From DATLAN01 sp035527455 (GTDB taxonomy: Bacteria > Planctomycetota > Planctomycetia > Pirellulales > Thermoguttaceae), in the NCBI GenBank assembly GCA_035527455.1, contig DATLAN010000612.1:1-36866 (forward strand): DNA of 36,866 nucleotides, written 5' to 3'. Position numbers and translations under genes: made by a program. The notes under the pieces are model-generated. The model saw only the letters and a list, made by a program, of their open reading frames with translations. It searched no databases and was not told the origin of the DNA. Shown one piece after another: positions 16,509 through 24,585 of the stretch (position 1 is the first letter of the stretch; every line of letters starts with the position of its first letter).

Positions 16509-16697
16509 GGGACGAGGGCTGAGGGACGAGGGGCTTGCCCGTTGCCGTGTCGGCAGATCTGCTCGTACCGTCGCTGAGCGTCATCCGGCATGGGAAATCC
16601 TTTCGAGAAAGTCGACGCTTGGAGCCTATCGACCGGCAAGAGAGAGCACAAGCCAACGGCGGCTTGTCGTAACGGGAAACGGGCTGCGTTTTCCCTG

Positions 16698-16964
16698 CTA
16701 TTGGCCGCCGGCGCCCAGACTGCGTTCGATCTGCATGCCCTTGTTCGTCAGCGCGAAGGGCCTGCTCTGTTGATCGGGCATCCGCATCGACGGCGTGGCG
16801 AAGGGCTCCGCGGTCTCGTCGAAACCGTCCCCGCAGAGATTCAGGCCCGAGCAGTTGTCCAGACAATGGCACCCGGCCAGCCCCAGGGAGGCCACCACCG
16901 CCAGGATGCACAGGCATCGACTGAAATGAAACATCGTACCGGAAAAGCGAATCGAACTGAACAT
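16698..16964 (-). CDS. Small lipoprotein
   Basis: 88 residues. A type II signal is visible: hydrophobic CILAVVASLGLAGC with the lipobox LAGC, the cysteine at about position 32. The mature part is cysteine-rich at its start (CHCLDNCSGLNLC) and otherwise polar and low in complexity. An internal ATG at residue 11 would also leave a full signal. The ribosome site is weak (AGG). No family is recognised. The 189 bases between the helicase stop and this gene hold only short GAGGGCTGAGGGAC-type tandem repeats near 16500-16535. Confidence 0.6.
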   Translation of the reverse strand: MFSSIRFSGTMFHFSRCLCILAVVASLGLAGCHCLDNCSGLNLCGDGFDETAEPFATPSMRMPDQQSRPFALTNKGMQIERSLGAGGQ

Positions 16965-17129
16965 GGTTGGACCTGCCCTTGCGACTCCCGAAGAGAGGCG
17001 GGAGTTTCCCAGAATCGATTTGCCGAGTCCAGGCCAATTCCGGGGCGAAAATGCTTTCCTGCACTACTTGTTTTGCGCAGTTTTACGCACCAACCCCCGC
17101 GATAGCGGGGCATTCGATTCCAAATAGCC

Positions 17130-17188
17130 GTAGGTCAGGCTGTGCCTGACTGGAATGATGGTAGACTGTTGTCGGCAGCCTGACCTAC
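17130..17188. repeat. Inverted repeat of the GGTCAGGC family
   Basis: GTAGGTCAGGCTG at 17130-17142 and CAGCCTGACCTAC at 17176-17188 are perfect reverse complements over 13 bases. The left arm also folds with the adjacent GTGCCTGAC. It is related to the GTCAGGGC-GCCCTGAC hairpins at 183-259, 19646-19663 and 33242-33259. It lies in the intergenic stretch 16965-17269, where nothing else is seen. Confidence 0.65.
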
Positions 17189-17269
17189 AAGGCTGAAACA
17201 AGCGGGATAGCAGGAAACCTGCCAAGAACGAGTTGGCACGAACGCCTAACCACGAACCGGAGAGAGAAG

Positions 17270-17752
17270 ATGAAAACACACGTCGCGATTTGGCGAGTAA
17301 TGGGAATTGGCTTGCTCGCAGTGGCCGCAACGAGCTTTTCGCAAAACCCGGCTTCCGCGGACAACCAGAAGGAATCCGCCACCGAGTTCGCGAAGGTCAC
17401 CGACGAGGACATTGCCAAGATGCCGAGCTTCTATTACTTCGACTATCCCTACGACCCGCTGCCGGGGAAGCGTCTTTGGCTCAGGATTGACAAACAGTTT
17501 TGGGTGGAACGATATCCCAACGGCTTGGAAAGCAGGTTTCGGATCATCGGTCGTTCCGCGGTCAATGGAATAGACGGCACGGTCGTGGTGAAGATCAGTG
17601 GGAATCCCGAAAAGACAGGCACCGACAACCAAGGCGGCCTGCAAGCGTTCATTCCCGATCGAGACAGCAAGGAACCGGAGCATCGGTATCGCAACTTGGC
17701 GCGCGGCGACAAGGAATGGGTCAGCCTGGGCGAAATGAAGTGCGTTCACTGA
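17270..17752 (+). CDS. Small secreted protein of unknown function
   Basis: 160 residues. A signal peptide is visible: MKTHVAIWRVMGIGLLAVAATSFS, with likely cleavage after ASA near residue 30. The mature part is charged and beta-rich, with an aromatic cluster (PSFYYFDYPYDPLPGKRLW) and a later DRDSKEPEHRYRNL. The ATG follows GAGAGAAG closely. No family is recognised and no cofactor motif is seen. It may be an exported or periplasmic protein. A stem-loop (GCCGCGT/ACGCGGC, 17754-17772) follows the stop codon without a T-tract. Confidence 0.65.
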   Translation: MKTHVAIWRVMGIGLLAVAATSFSQNPASADNQKESATEFAKVTDEDIAKMPSFYYFDYPYDPLPGKRLWLRIDKQFWVERYPNGLESRFRIIGRSAVNGIDGTVVVKISGNPEKTGTDNQGGLQAFIPDRDSKEPEHRYRNLARGDKEWVSLGEMKCVH

Positions 17753-18002
17753 CGCCGCGTGCCTGACGCGGCATGGCGCCCGACCGGGATGGGCCGATCG
17801 TGTTCTGCGCCGAGATCAGGTTTCCACGCGGGCGGTGGCAAGTCGAATGTTCACGTTCCACCTCTCAGGAGAAACCGGGGCTCACGACCGAGCATAGCAG
17901 ACCACCGGGTTTTTGTAACTTTTCGCGGGAAAATGAAGGATCAGGCGTTTCGCCCGGGGGTCTGCTCGAAGCCTGTTCCGGACGGATTGCCGCCCAAGTC
18001 TC

Positions 18003-18031
18003 TTGATGCTTTTGCCGGCCTGGGGTATCAT
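18003..18031 (+). promoter_or_regulatory. Sigma-70-like promoter for vWA gene
   Basis: TTGATG (18003-18008) and TATCAT (18026-18031) are 17 bases apart. The site lies about 155 bases upstream of the vWA-protein ATG, in the 436-base gap 17753-18188 that holds no convincing gene. Confidence 0.45.
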
Positions 18032-18188
18032 GGCGTGTAGGTCGAAATCCGGCAAGATACGGCGTTTTTCGGCCGGTCTGGCGATAGAGAAGAGGCACCG
18101 GTACTTCCCTGTATCCGATCCGAGGCACGCTTCGGTCGGATGAACCGCGAGTTGGCCGTCGGGCGGCTCGGCGATCAGGAGGATGATC

Positions 18189-19520
18189 ATGGTTGCCTTG
18201 ATTCGTGGCGTGTGTGCGGCCGTTTTCGTTTCTGCCGTCATCCTGCCTCTTCCGACGAGCTGGGGGCAAGCGACCGAAGATCCGCTTCCGGAAGATGCCT
18301 CTCCCGACGAAGCGACGCCCGACGACGCATCTCCCGACGACGCATCTCCCGACGACGGGTTTCCCGAGCACGAACTCTACCGCGTGTTGACCGCCGGCCG
18401 CGAGGACGAGAAGCTCGCCGCGTTGGTCCGACTGGACACCTACGGCGAGGACCCGCGAGCGGCCGACCTGCTGGTCAAGGTGATCGAGAAGAAGGACACC
18501 GACTCGGCGGTCCCGGAGAGCACGCTGCGGATGATCATGATGTTGGTCCGGTTCCCCGAACACGCCGGGGCGCGGGAAATGTTGGTCGAGCTTCTGGAGT
18601 CGGAGAACTGGAAGATCGTCATCGTGGCGGTCGATGCGCTGGGCGAAATCGGCGACGCTGCCGTGCTGGAGGAGATCGCCAGGCTGGTCGAGTCGCCCCA
18701 CTATCCGAAGATCTACGGCTTTCGCAAGAGCGTGCTCCAGGCCGTGATGGAGATTCGAGATCCCGGCGCCGTCGCATTCGTGATCGAGCAGCTTCCCAAC
18801 TTGACCGGGCAGTTGCTCTACGACGCCGTGCGCTACCTCTCGCACGCCAGCGTGCAGCGGTTCGGCGGCAAGGGCGACGTTTGGGCCACCTGGTGGGAAG
18901 ACAACGCCGAGGACTTCCGGTTCGCCAGCGACGAGCCGTTTTCCCCCGTGGCCGAAGTCACCGCGGAAGAACTCTCTTTCGAGGTCGAAGCGCCCGAGTT
19001 CTTCGGCATCTACATCTACGCCAAGCGACTGGTCTTCGTGCTCGACGTCTCCAGCAGCATGACGGCCGCCACCATGGCCGGGCAGACCCGCATCGCCCTG
19101 GCCAAGCAGGAACTGGTCCAGGCCGTCGGGAAACTGCCCGAGGACACCTATTTCAACATCCTCGCCTTCGACGCCGACGTCGTGCGATGGAAGAGCCGGA
19201 TGGTCCCGGCCACGAAAGACAACCGAGAGAACGCGGCCGCCTGGGTGCTGCAGATCGCCCCGGGCAAAGGGACCGCGTCGTTCGACGCGCTGGAGCGGGC
19301 GTTCGCCGTCGACGGCAACACCGAGGCGATCTTTTTCCTCTCCGACGGCAAACCGTCCAAAGGCAAAGTCACCGACCCGGCGGCGATCGTGCAGATCATC
19401 ACCGCCGAGAACTTCTTCCGCCGCATCGCCCTGTACACGTTCGGCTTTCCCGAAGCAGGACAACAGTTCATGAAAAGCCTGGCCGAGTTGAACAACGGCC
19501 AGTACAAACCGATCCAGTAA
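18189..19520 (+). CDS. Secreted HEAT-repeat / von Willebrand A protein
   Basis: 443 residues from the second ATG, which stands 6 bases after AGGAGG; the ATG at 18183 touches that ribosome site. There is a signal peptide (about 1-27), then an acidic Asp/Pro linker encoded by 15-bp tandem repeats. HEAT-like helical repeats follow (about 60-215), with VDALGEIGDAAVLEEIARLV typical of one unit. A von Willebrand A domain (about 275-443) has the metal site D286xS288xS290 (DVSSSMT) and a later FLSDGKPS. It probably works in protein-protein contact on the cell surface or in the periplasm. Single gene with its own promoter. The exact role cannot be told from sequence. Confidence 0.85.
   Translation: MVALIRGVCAAVFVSAVILPLPTSWGQATEDPLPEDASPDEATPDDASPDDASPDDGFPEHELYRVLTAGREDEKLAALVRLDTYGEDPRAADLLVKVIEKKDTDSAVPESTLRMIMMLVRFPEHAGAREMLVELLESENWKIVIVAVDALGEIGDAAVLEEIARLVESPHYPKIYGFRKSVLQAVMEIRDPGAVAFVIEQLPNLTGQLLYDAVRYLSHASVQRFGGKGDVWATWWEDNAEDFRFASDEPFSPVAEVTAEELSFEVEAPEFFGIYIYAKRLVFVLDVSSSMTAATMAGQTRIALAKQELVQAVGKLPEDTYFNILAFDADVVRWKSRMVPATKDNRENAAAWVLQIAPGKGTASFDALERAFAVDGNTEAIFFLSDGKPSKGKVTDPAAIVQIITAENFFRRIALYTFGFPEAGQQFMKSLAELNNGQYKPIQ
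18297..18356 (+). repeat. 15-bp in-frame tandem repeats
   Basis: Four units of 15 bases start at 18297, 18312, 18327 and 18342; the last two are identical (GCATCTCCCGACGAC). They encode ASPDE, ATPDD, ASPDD, ASPDD in the linker after the signal peptide of the vWA protein. Copy number may vary between strains. Confidence 0.85.
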
Positions 19521-19593
19521 CCGTCTTACGTCACAACTTCTGCACACGTGCGCGCATGTTTGACGTAACCAATTGCGATAGCAACGTTTAGCG

Positions 19594-19663
19594 GGCGGGC
19601 TTGCCCGCCGTTCGGTTGCGCCCAAAAGCCGCGTTGAGACAAATCGTCAGGGCAAGCCCTGAC
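19594..19663. repeat. Two hairpins: GGCGGGC and GTCAGGGC types
   Basis: GGCGGGC-TT-GCCCGCC lies at 19594-19609 and GTCAGGGCAAGCCCTGAC at 19646-19663. Both lie between the vWA gene and the zinc/LRR gene and share a GC-TT-GC or GC-AA-GC centre. They may act as transcript ends for the vWA gene or be inert dispersed repeats. Confidence 0.6.
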
Positions 19664-19693
19664 CTACGTTGAGAATCGCCGAGGACCAGTCCG

Positions 19694-20560
19694 ATGTCCA
19701 GCCCGCCGGAGGTCTGTCGCCTGTGTGGGAAAGACTTTTCCGTAGGTCCCGATCAGGTCAAGGACGTCAAGGGGCAATCCTATCACCGAAGCTGCTACGT
19801 CGCCGAGCGCCAGCGGCTGCAGTCGCGGAAATCGGCCGCCGCAGCAACCCCCGAGTCGAAGCCGGCGTCCGACGAACTGCCGACGGACGACTTCTGGAAC
19901 GAACTGAGCGTCCCGTCGTCCGAGGAATCCGCCGGGCCGCTGGCCGGCGGCGTGCTTCTGGGAAGGCCGGTTTCCCAAGAGCGCCCGGCGTGGCTCTATC
20001 CGATGATCGGGATCGGTATCGCGGTCCCGGTGCTCCTGTTGTTGTTCATCGTCATCCAGCTCATCCGAGGAGACTCGCAGCCGAAGGCCGCCGCGTCGAA
20101 AACGCCGGTCGAGAAGACGGCGAAGACCGAGCCGGAAGCCGTTCCTCCTCGCGTGGCGTTGCTCCCTCCGCCGTCGCCGCGGCCGGAGATCGTCGAGGAA
20201 ACGCCGCCCGAGCCGCCGCCGCAACAGCCCGAACCGCCCGGCGACGAACCCCTCACGGTCGAGCAGGCGGTGGCGGCCATCGAGGCGTTGGGCGGCCGGG
20301 TTTCGCTCGACGAGTCGGAACGAGTCGTCAAGGTCTTTCTCAATCGCTCCCGGATCAACGACGACCAGATGGAACTACTCGAATACCTGCCCGACGTCGC
20401 GGTCCTGAACCTCACGGGCACGCCGGTCACCGACGCGGGCCTGGACTGCGTCCACTCGCTGAAGAAGCTCCATCACTTCTATCCGGCCAAGACCCAAATC
20501 ACCGACGAGGTACTCGAGGAACTGACGCAGGCGCTGCCCGAGTGCAAGGTGTATCGCTGA
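19694..20560 (+). CDS. LIM-like zinc, single-pass membrane, LRR-like protein
   Basis: 288 residues. The N-terminal zinc site C8xxC11...H31xxC34 (CRLCGKDF...YHRSC) resembles half a LIM domain. One membrane helix lies at about 98-123 (LYPMIGIGIAVPVLLLLFIVI). A Lys/Pro/Glu-rich linker follows (about 125-190, with PPPSPRP and EPPPQQPEPP). The C-terminal 95 residues read as leucine-rich repeats (LPDVAVLNLTGTPVTDAGLDCV, then LKKLHHFYPAKTQITDEVLEEL). Topology should place the zinc finger in the cytoplasm and the LRR outside. GAGGA lies about 9 bases before the ATG. The domain roles are of the protein-binding kind; the partner is unknown. Confidence 0.8.
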   Translation: MSSPPEVCRLCGKDFSVGPDQVKDVKGQSYHRSCYVAERQRLQSRKSAAAATPESKPASDELPTDDFWNELSVPSSEESAGPLAGGVLLGRPVSQERPAWLYPMIGIGIAVPVLLLLFIVIQLIRGDSQPKAAASKTPVEKTAKTEPEAVPPRVALLPPPSPRPEIVEETPPEPPPQQPEPPGDEPLTVEQAVAAIEALGGRVSLDESERVVKVFLNRSRINDDQMELLEYLPDVAVLNLTGTPVTDAGLDCVHSLKKLHHFYPAKTQITDEVLEELTQALPECKVYR

Positions 20561-20592
20561 AGAGCCGTCAAGCACGTCTCCAAACGTTCTGG

Positions 20593-20598
20593 TATAAT
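20593..20598 (+). promoter_or_regulatory. Extended -10 promoter for glycosidase-like gene
   Basis: TGGTATAAT contains a perfect TATAAT preceded by TGn, an extended -10 element. No good -35 hexamer is seen. It lies about 67 bases upstream of the ATG at 20665 and outside the preceding gene. Confidence 0.5.
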
Positions 20599-20664
20599 CT
20601 CCAAGTCTGAGCGCTGAGTCGAAAATGGGGACGGGCACCCTCGACTTGCATCGGAGCACACCGT

Positions 20665-22917
20665 ATGAAGAAATCGTATCTACCGACGGCCACGGCGGTA
20701 GTTGCGTTTGTTCTGCTCGGAGCGGTCACAGCGAACCGCGCCGGCGGGGAGGGGCTGGATCCTCAAGGGGAGATCCACATCCCGATCGGCGTGCCCGACG
20801 CCGTCGATTCACTCAAGACGTTCGTCGAGGCCGAGGGGAGTTTTTCGCCGGGTTTTGCGACGTACGGCGTCTACTTTTGGTTGTACGACCGGCGGTCCGG
20901 GAAGCTGATCGCTCCGACCATGCAGGACGTGGCCAGCGAACACGGGTTGGCCGGTACCGGGTATCTGATGCCCTGGACGCGATGGGAGGCCGGCGACGTT
21001 GCGGTCCGGACCGAGGTCTGCCAGGTCGAGCGGGAGTGTCCCGGCGGGAAGATCCAGATCGTCGGCGCGCGGGTCGCAGTGGTCAACACTGGCCGTGAGC
21101 CCGTCGGGGTTTCCGTCTACGCGGCGCTGCGCCCGCTCGGGCCCGCGGGCGGTCCCGTCCGGGAGCTTGCCCTCAGCGCGGAGGGCGACGCCCTGCTGGT
21201 CGAAGGCCGTCCGGCCGTGGTCGCCGACGCACGGCCTCAGGCCGCCGGCGTTTCGGCCCGCGATGACATCGGCCGATCGGCTTCCCTGGGGCAAGTCCCC
21301 GACCGACGGCAGGCCGAGTCGCCCGACGGCGAGTGCTCCGGCGCGTTGCGTTTCGACGTGCAGCTTGCGCCGGGCGAGAGCACCGCGCTGGGCTTCGTGT
21401 GCCCCGTGTTGCCCGGGCGCCGGGCCGTGGGACACCAGTGGGACGGTACGAGCACCTGGGCACAGCTCGATCTGGCCGAGCCCGATCCGCCGCAAGGCGG
21501 CGTGCTGCAGCCGGACCCGGGCCCGGACTACTGCCGTCGCCTGAAGGCCGATACGGTGTTCGCCGAGGCCGAGGCGCTTTGGCGTCGGTTGGCAGGCCGG
21601 GCGACGATACGGGTGCCCGACGCGCGATGGGCCGAGTGTTTCGCGGCGATCGTCGGCCACGCCGCCATGGAACTCAACGAGGGCGCGCCCGACGTGGCCG
21701 TGGTCAACTACAACGTCTTCAACCGCGACGGCGTGTACGTGGCCAACATCCTGCAGAAGTCGGGCAACGTCGACCTGGCCGAAAAGGCGATCGACTATTT
21801 CCTGTCGCACCCGTTCAACGGCCGCACGCACGTCGAGGCGGACAATCCCGGCCAGATCCTCTGGGTGATGGGCGAACACTGGCGATTCACGCGCGACCGG
21901 GAGTGGCTCGCCCGCGTGTACCCGGCGGCGGGGCGGATCGCGGCCATGATCCGATACTATCGCACCACGCCGGGTCCGCACTACGTGAAGGCCACGAGCC
22001 TGGCATTCGGCGACTCGCTGCCGCCGGATGCGCCCGACGAAAAGCCCTCGCATCGGCGGCAGGTGCTCGAGCCGGGTAGCTGCGACGGCCGTCACCCGGA
22101 ATACACCGAGGCGTTCGACGTCGCCGGTCTTCGGGCGGCGGCCACGCTGGCCCACGCAGCCGGCAAGGAGGACGATGCCGATCGGTGGAGCGAGCTGGCC
22201 GAGGCGTTGATGACCAGCTACGACGGGAGGTTCGGCACGCGGCTGGCGGACGGCTACGGCAGTTATGCGGTGCTGTGGCCCTGCCGGCTGTATGGGTTGG
22301 ATCGGCGCCGGGGCCATGAACAGTTCCAGCACCACGGAGCGACCGGTCCCGGCGGCTGGCGCTACTTCGCCCTGGCCAAGGCCCATCAGGGCCTGTTGAC
22401 GGGCAATCGTCAGGCGGGCTACGGCACGATCGCCAACCACCTCGAACACCCGCAGATGCGCGGGTGGTACGCGCTGGACGAGGGCGGCCGCAGCGGTACG
22501 GGCGGCTGGCGATTTGCCCGCACGACGTGGAAGCATGGGGTCGCCATGCCTCACGGTTGGGCCATCGCCGAGCTGTGGCTGCTGCTGCGCGATTGTCTGG
22601 TTTTCGAGCAGGGCGACGATCTGCGGCTGTTGACCGGCGTTGATCCCCGGTGGTTCACCGACGAAGCGGGAATGCAGGTCGAGAGTCTGCCGACCCACTT
22701 CGGCCCGTGCTCGTTCGTCTATGAGCCGACTGGTGACGGTGCGGTGCTGACGCTTGCCGGCGGGGCATCGCCGCCCGGCGGTTTTCGCCTTGCCTTGCCG
22801 CCGTCGCTTGGGGCCAGAGTGACCGTCGACGGCCGGGAGATCGACCGAGACGACGGCGGAGACTGTCTCCTGCCGCCCGACGCCGGAGAGGTTCGGCTAC
22901 ACTGGCAAGCGAGGTGA
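20665..22917 (+). CDS. Secreted six-hairpin glycosidase-like protein
   Basis: 750 residues with a signal peptide (about 1-24). The N-terminal half (about 40-290) is beta-sandwich-like, as in many (alpha/alpha)6 glycosidases. The middle and C-terminal part (about 300-680) has the helical-pair pattern of six-hairpin enzymes: NREWLARVYPAAGRIA-type helices (TRDREWLARVYPAAG), EYTEAFDVAGLRAAATLAHA, RTTWKHGVAMPHGWAIAELW. A small beta domain ends the protein. The catalytic acids cannot be assigned without alignment. It probably degrades or trims a polysaccharide outside the cytoplasm. Its own promoter lies upstream and no carbohydrate operon is visible. The copy of AAAATGGGGACGGGCACC just before the gene (20623-20640) is part of a dispersed repeat. 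Confidence 0.7.
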   Translation: MKKSYLPTATAVVAFVLLGAVTANRAGGEGLDPQGEIHIPIGVPDAVDSLKTFVEAEGSFSPGFATYGVYFWLYDRRSGKLIAPTMQDVASEHGLAGTGYLMPWTRWEAGDVAVRTEVCQVERECPGGKIQIVGARVAVVNTGREPVGVSVYAALRPLGPAGGPVRELALSAEGDALLVEGRPAVVADARPQAAGVSARDDIGRSASLGQVPDRRQAESPDGECSGALRFDVQLAPGESTALGFVCPVLPGRRAVGHQWDGTSTWAQLDLAEPDPPQGGVLQPDPGPDYCRRLKADTVFAEAEALWRRLAGRATIRVPDARWAECFAAIVGHAAMELNEGAPDVAVVNYNVFNRDGVYVANILQKSGNVDLAEKAIDYFLSHPFNGRTHVEADNPGQILWVMGEHWRFTRDREWLARVYPAAGRIAAMIRYYRTTPGPHYVKATSLAFGDSLPPDAPDEKPSHRRQVLEPGSCDGRHPEYTEAFDVAGLRAAATLAHAAGKEDDADRWSELAEALMTSYDGRFGTRLADGYGSYAVLWPCRLYGLDRRRGHEQFQHHGATGPGGWRYFALAKAHQGLLTGNRQAGYGTIANHLEHPQMRGWYALDEGGRSGTGGWRFARTTWKHGVAMPHGWAIAELWLLLRDCLVFEQGDDLRLLTGVDPRWFTDEAGMQVESLPTHFGPCSFVYEPTGDGAVLTLAGGASPPGGFRLALPPSLGARVTVDGREIDRDDGGDCLLPPDAGEVRLHWQAR

Positions 22918-22959
22918 GTGTCCCCGTTTTCGGGCTCCCGCCCTTGCAGTTCGAGCCCA

Positions 22960-23703
22960 TTACTTCAGCGCGATCATTCTCGCCAACGGATTGAGAACGT
23001 GCTCGACGACGTGGCTCTCGATCATCTCGTTGCAGACCTGCATGAGCCGGTGCAGCGTTTCGACGAACGTCTTGTCCGGTCCCAGGCTGCCGTACTGTCG
23101 GGCGGTGACGTAGACGCTGAGTTGCTCCTCGGGAAACTCGCCCGTGCGAATCTGGTAGGCGTTGGTGCGGGTCTCCACGCTCAGCCGGAACTGGGTCCGG
23201 CACTCCTCGTCCAGCGCCACGGTCAGCGACGGCTCGTGGTTGATGATCGTCGCGCCGGGAATCTCCGCTACCCTCTCCAAGGAAGGGCCGACCCCCAGAG
23301 CCTCGGCCACCAGTTGGTTGTGGTTGCCCCGGTACGTGAAATCGAATCCGAAGAGCAAATCGAGCGCTTCGCAGTCCAGCGGACTGACCGACAGCATGTA
23401 GGGGGCCAACTCCAGCACGAGCTGGTGTTGTTCCAGGGCGCCCTCGATCGAATCCGGGTTGACCTGCCCGGAGCACACGCGGCGGGGCTCGATCGTGCAC
23501 CACCGATAGTTGCCCTTGTCCTTGTCCTCCTCCAAGACGAAATCCCCCCGCTCGCGGCAGTAGAAATTCCGCATGGTCGGGTAGGTTTTCTGTATACGTT
23601 CGAAGAAGTGGAGAACCGTTTCGCGATTCGTAGGGAGTTCCATCTCCGTGCTCAGATTCATGTTGACGTAGAAGTCGTCACAGAGTGAACTGAAGCCTTG
23701 CAT
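22960..23703 (-). CDS. Conserved hypothetical protein, chaperone-like character
   Basis: 247 residues from the ATG at 23703, with AAAGGAA 8 bases upstream. An in-frame ATG 27 codons further up (23784) would lie at or upstream of the likely transcription start, so it is rejected. No signal peptide or membrane helix. The sequence mixes helices and strands: LPTNRETVLHFFERIQKTYPTM, then EPRRVCSGQVNPD, LDLLFGFDFTYRGNHNQLVAEAL, then a helical end VETLHRLMQVCNEMIE. No catalytic motif or known family is recognised. Divergent from the methyltransferase gene. Soluble cytoplasmic protein by inference; function unknown. Confidence 0.7.
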   Translation of the reverse strand: MQGFSSLCDDFYVNMNLSTEMELPTNRETVLHFFERIQKTYPTMRNFYCRERGDFVLEEDKDKGNYRWCTIEPRRVCSGQVNPDSIEGALEQHQLVLELAPYMLSVSPLDCEALDLLFGFDFTYRGNHNQLVAEALGVGPSLERVAEIPGATIINHEPSLTVALDEECRTQFRLSVETRTNAYQIRTGEFPEEQLSVYVTARQYGSLGPDKTFVETLHRLMQVCNEMIESHVVEHVLNPLARMIALK

Positions 23704-23784
23704 CCGGGGAATTCCTTTCTGCTCGAACCGATCGAAGAACTGACAGCCGGGTGAAATAACTGGATGTTGTTCGAGGCTGCCCAT

Positions 23785-23814
23785 AGTATAGCGCTATGTG
23801 CCCTTGGGTGTCAA
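23785..23814 (-). promoter_or_regulatory. Strong sigma-70-like promoter
   Basis: On the minus strand TTGACA (23814-23809) and TATACT (23790-23785) are separated by 18 bases: a perfect -35 and a one-mismatch -10. Transcription would start near 23778, after the upper ATG, which supports the start at 23703 for the hypothetical gene. Confidence 0.65.
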
Positions 23815-23851
23815 AGGGTCCCGGAATCCCCCAAGCAGAGGAATCTTGGAA

Positions 23852-24424
23852 ATGAGTCGGCCCAGCCCGAAAATCAGCACCAACCGCACGGAAAATCGCG
23901 ATCTGCTCGTTGTTTTCCCCAGCCCGTTAGGGTGGATCGCGATCGTCGGATCGGGCCGGCTTCTCAAACGGGTCACTTTCGCACATCCCTCGCTGGAAGC
24001 CGCGATCGGGGCGCTGGAAGGCGAAGTGCTTCAGAACGCCACACGCGGCCGCTGGAACGACCAACTCGTACAGCGGCTGAAGGCCTACGCCCGGGGCAAT
24101 CGAGACGATTTCCTCGACGTGAAGATCGATCTGGCCGGCCTGAGCGACTTCAGACGCCGGGTGGTTGAGCAATGCCGGCGGATCCCGTTGGGCCAGACGA
24201 TGACGTACGGAGAACTCGCGGCCAAGGCAGGTTTTGCTCGGGCAGCGCGGGCAGTGGGCAGTTGCATGGCTGCCAACCGCCTGCCGCTGATCGTACCCTG
24301 CCATCGGGTCGTGCCGTCCAGTGGGGGGGTTGGTCCGTTCTCCGCACCCGGCGGATCGCGAACCAAGCAGCGGTTGTTGGCGTTGGAAGTTCACCGTTGC
24401 CAATCCGGACAGGGCGGGACATAA
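23852..24424 (+). CDS. ogt: Methylated-DNA-protein cysteine methyltransferase
   Basis: 190 residues from the ATG with AGAGGAA 8 bases upstream; the ORF could extend 18 codons further up. The C-terminal domain has the helix-turn-helix TMTYGELAAKAGFARAARAVG, the arginine-finger segment and the active site PCHRVV with acceptor cysteine C150. It takes the alkyl group from O6-alkylguanine in DNA in a single suicidal transfer. The N-terminal domain (about 1-85) is the short Ogt-type fold. No Ada regulatory domain is present. Divergent from the hypothetical gene; the 3' end holds the promoter of the next large gene. Confidence 0.92.
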   Translation: MSRPSPKISTNRTENRDLLVVFPSPLGWIAIVGSGRLLKRVTFAHPSLEAAIGALEGEVLQNATRGRWNDQLVQRLKAYARGNRDDFLDVKIDLAGLSDFRRRVVEQCRRIPLGQTMTYGELAAKAGFARAARAVGSCMAANRLPLIVPCHRVVPSSGGVGPFSAPGGSRTKQRLLALEVHRCQSGQGGT

Positions 24425-24425
24425 T
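24397..24425 (+). promoter_or_regulatory. Sigma-70-like promoter inside ogt 3' end
   Basis: TTGCCA (24397-24402) and CATAAT (24420-24425) are 17 bases apart. The site overlaps the last codons of the methyltransferase gene and would give a leader of about 155 bases for the J-like/WD40 protein. Confidence 0.55.
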
Positions 24426-24585
24426 GCAATAAAGAGTTCGAGATTGGCCGAATAATCCGTGTATCTTGGCTCCCAGGGTGGGTTTGCGCGCCGGCAGCGG
24501 TAAGACGCGCTTGTGGCAACGAAGTTCACTCGGGAGCGTGTGTCGAGGCACGACGATCCCGGCCGGCGATGTGAAGAGGCACCCC

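Noticed and set aside
17759..18040. 93-residue frame in the gap before the vWA gene
   Set aside because: No ribosome site and no protein-like composition.
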